A stretch of 64,000 nt of DNA from CAZVRZ01 sp964629965 (lineage in GTDB: Bacteria; Chloroflexota; Anaerolineae; Anaerolineales; UBA4823). The stretch spans positions 9,769 through 73,768 of the forward strand of contig CAZVRZ010000007.1 in the NCBI GenBank assembly GCA_964629965.1, in the 5' to 3' direction. Positions 63,297 through 64,000 of the stretch are shown here, one piece after another. The position numbers and the translations under genes were made by a program. The notes beneath the pieces were generated by a model. It was not told the origin of the DNA, did not search any database, and saw only the letters and a list, made by a program, of their open reading frames with translations. Numbering within the stretch: the first letter of the stretch is position 1; each line of letters begins with the position of its first letter.

Positions 63297-63390
63297 TGTA
63301 GGATCTCACGAAGTTTGGCACTGATGTCATAAAGTTTGGCACTGCGTCTCAAATAGTTTGGCACTGGCCGACACAGAATGTTTGGCACTG
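63297..63390. mobile_element. Probable end of a Tn7/Tn5053-like transposon: four spaced repeats
   Basis: GTTTGGCACTG occurs four times on the plus strand (63313, 63334, 63356, 63380), spaced 21, 22 and 24 bp, about two helical turns. Less conserved TCA.AA bases precede each copy. Repeats of this size and phase are the transposase (TnsB/TniA) binding sites at ends of Tn7-like elements. A TGT at 63297-63299 could be the outer tip. The TniQ-like gene lies inside, 90 bp away. IS21-type ends have similar repeats but no TniQ. Confidence 0.6.
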
Positions 63391-63479
63391 GCCTTCCGGG
63401 GGAAACAAACACAGAAACTCAAGTACCAGCCACAATATCAAACGGGTAGTATTTTGCCCGGTTCTGCATGGGCTTTGTT

Positions 63480-64000
63480 TCACCAAGGGGAAAAGCGCCG
63501 CGCGCTCAAGGCGATCTCATCAGCCCCTTTGTCCAGTATCTCCATCACGTCTGTTCGCTTGACCCCAATCACGGGATGGGATGCGGATTTGATGGTAGAG
63601 ATTTTCCCGATCTGAATCAACCGATGAACGCTGTTCTCAGTTGTGCCAAGCAGATCAGCGGCGCGTTCGATACTCAAGTATTCAAATCGCCCGGAAAATT
63701 CTGCCCTGCTCGGGGTGCGATATGAGCGGATAACCAATCCTCTTTCGATGAGTTGAAGAAATTGGTCATAAGCCTCTTGCACAAACTTGAATTCTGGGAC
63801 TCTCCATTGATATCCTAGCCAATGATAGGCCAACATTCCCAAGCCAACGCCACTCCGGCGCTTGCGAGGCTGCTGGGTGTAGACCCAGTATTGAGTGAGA
63901 AAATCACAGAAACCATGCGGCCAGTCCACCAGCCCCTTGAAGGCTGTCGCATAGAGCGCATATGAATAGACCGGCTTCAAGCCTCTCTTTGTCAACTTTC
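63480..64000 (-). CDS. TniQ/TnsD-like transposition protein, C-terminal part (cut by window edge)
   Basis: About 173 residues are visible; the reading frame stays open to the right edge, so the start lies beyond 64000. LVDWPHGFCDFLTQY resembles the WPxGFxxFL block of TniQ proteins. Near the C terminus a helix-turn-helix YLSIERAADLLGTTENSVHRLIQIGKI is typical of the end of TniQ. TniQ/TnsD proteins choose the target site for Tn7-like elements and in CAST systems bind Cas proteins. The position next to transposon-end repeats supports the call. The assignment is from pattern memory, not a search. Confidence 0.6.
   Translation of the reverse strand, partial: KLTKRGLKPVYSYALYATAFKGLVDWPHGFCDFLTQYWVYTQQPRKRRSGVGLGMLAYHWLGYQWRVPEFKFVQEAYDQFLQLIERGLVIRSYRTPSRAEFSGRFEYLSIERAADLLGTTENSVHRLIQIGKISTIKSASHPVIGVKRTDVMEILDKGADEIALSARRFSPW

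Noticed and set aside
63313..63390. Four GTTTGGCACTG repeats as a CRISPR array
   Set aside because: The 11-bp core and about 10-13-bp intervals are too short for repeat and spacer, and no cas gene is in view.

Overview
The window reads as chromosomal DNA of a Chloroflexota bacterium, most likely class Anaerolineae. This is an inference from several features together: a Thr T-box leader in front of a thrS that starts without a TGS domain, large Sec-exported repeat and beta-helix proteins (one ending in an Arg after a short 'FLPF' patch), a TPR/winged-helix/BTAD activator, a 389-residue xylose isomerase of the short type, and many Ala/Gln/Leu-rich proteins of moderate G+C. No rRNA, phage or CRISPR array was seen. 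One tRNA (Ser, CGA) is present.

Layout. 1-485: the 5' end of thrS on the minus strand and its T-box leader. 485-6.3 kb: ferritin-like protein, thioredoxin-VKOR fusion, DUF364-type protein, phosphotransferase, TPR-BTAD regulator. 6.4-17.8 kb: small protein, secreted beta-helix protein, P-type cation ATPase, and a heterodimeric ABC exporter on the opposite strand. 17.8-24.5 kb (all minus): PHP metallo-hydrolase, a five-gene operon of a thioredoxin-fold protein, two paralogous small hydrophobic proteins and two ArsA/Get3-type ATPases, then a CstA transporter. 24.5-33.9 kb: TPR membrane protein, DUF2892 protein, then a xylo-oligosaccharide cassette (LacI regulator, ABC binding protein, two permeases, GH8 exo-oligoxylanase, xylA) and a lipoprotein. 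34.2-44 kb: HhH DNA glycosylase, cspA plus an RRM protein behind a short terminated leader RNA, a 1049-residue secreted protein built of about 15 repeats, a short pyruvate-kinase-like protein, a CrtI-like oxidoreductase, an MFS protein and rubrerythrin. 44-50 kb: an apparent drug-response unit, namely promoter, 26-codon leader peptide, terminator, ABC-F ATPase and a second heterodimeric ABC exporter. 50-58.2 kb: metallophosphoesterase, DinB-like protein, dodecin, apiosidase-like GH, NAD epimerase/uronate dehydrogenase-like protein, glycosyltransferase, zinc-ribbon protein, MFS. 58.2-64 kb: tRNA-Ser, a gene-poor stretch, a HigBA toxin-antitoxin pair, two AT-rich genes (one a Tat lipoprotein with an HExxH motif), an AAA ATPase, and at the right edge four spaced 11-bp repeats beside a TniQ-like gene, which look like one end of a Tn7/Tn5053-like transposon entering the window.

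How the genes work together. The clearest pathway is import of xylo-oligosaccharides by the ABC transporter, cleavage by the GH8 enzyme and isomerisation by XylA, with LacI-type boxes around the regulator promoter and in front of xylA. The ABC-F unit has the architecture of ribosome-mediated attenuation. The ArsA operon is the best candidate here for an uncharacterised system: two different Get3-like ATPases made together with two small hydrophobic possible clients and a redox protein. The transposon end at the right border is the second item that needs the neighbouring sequence.
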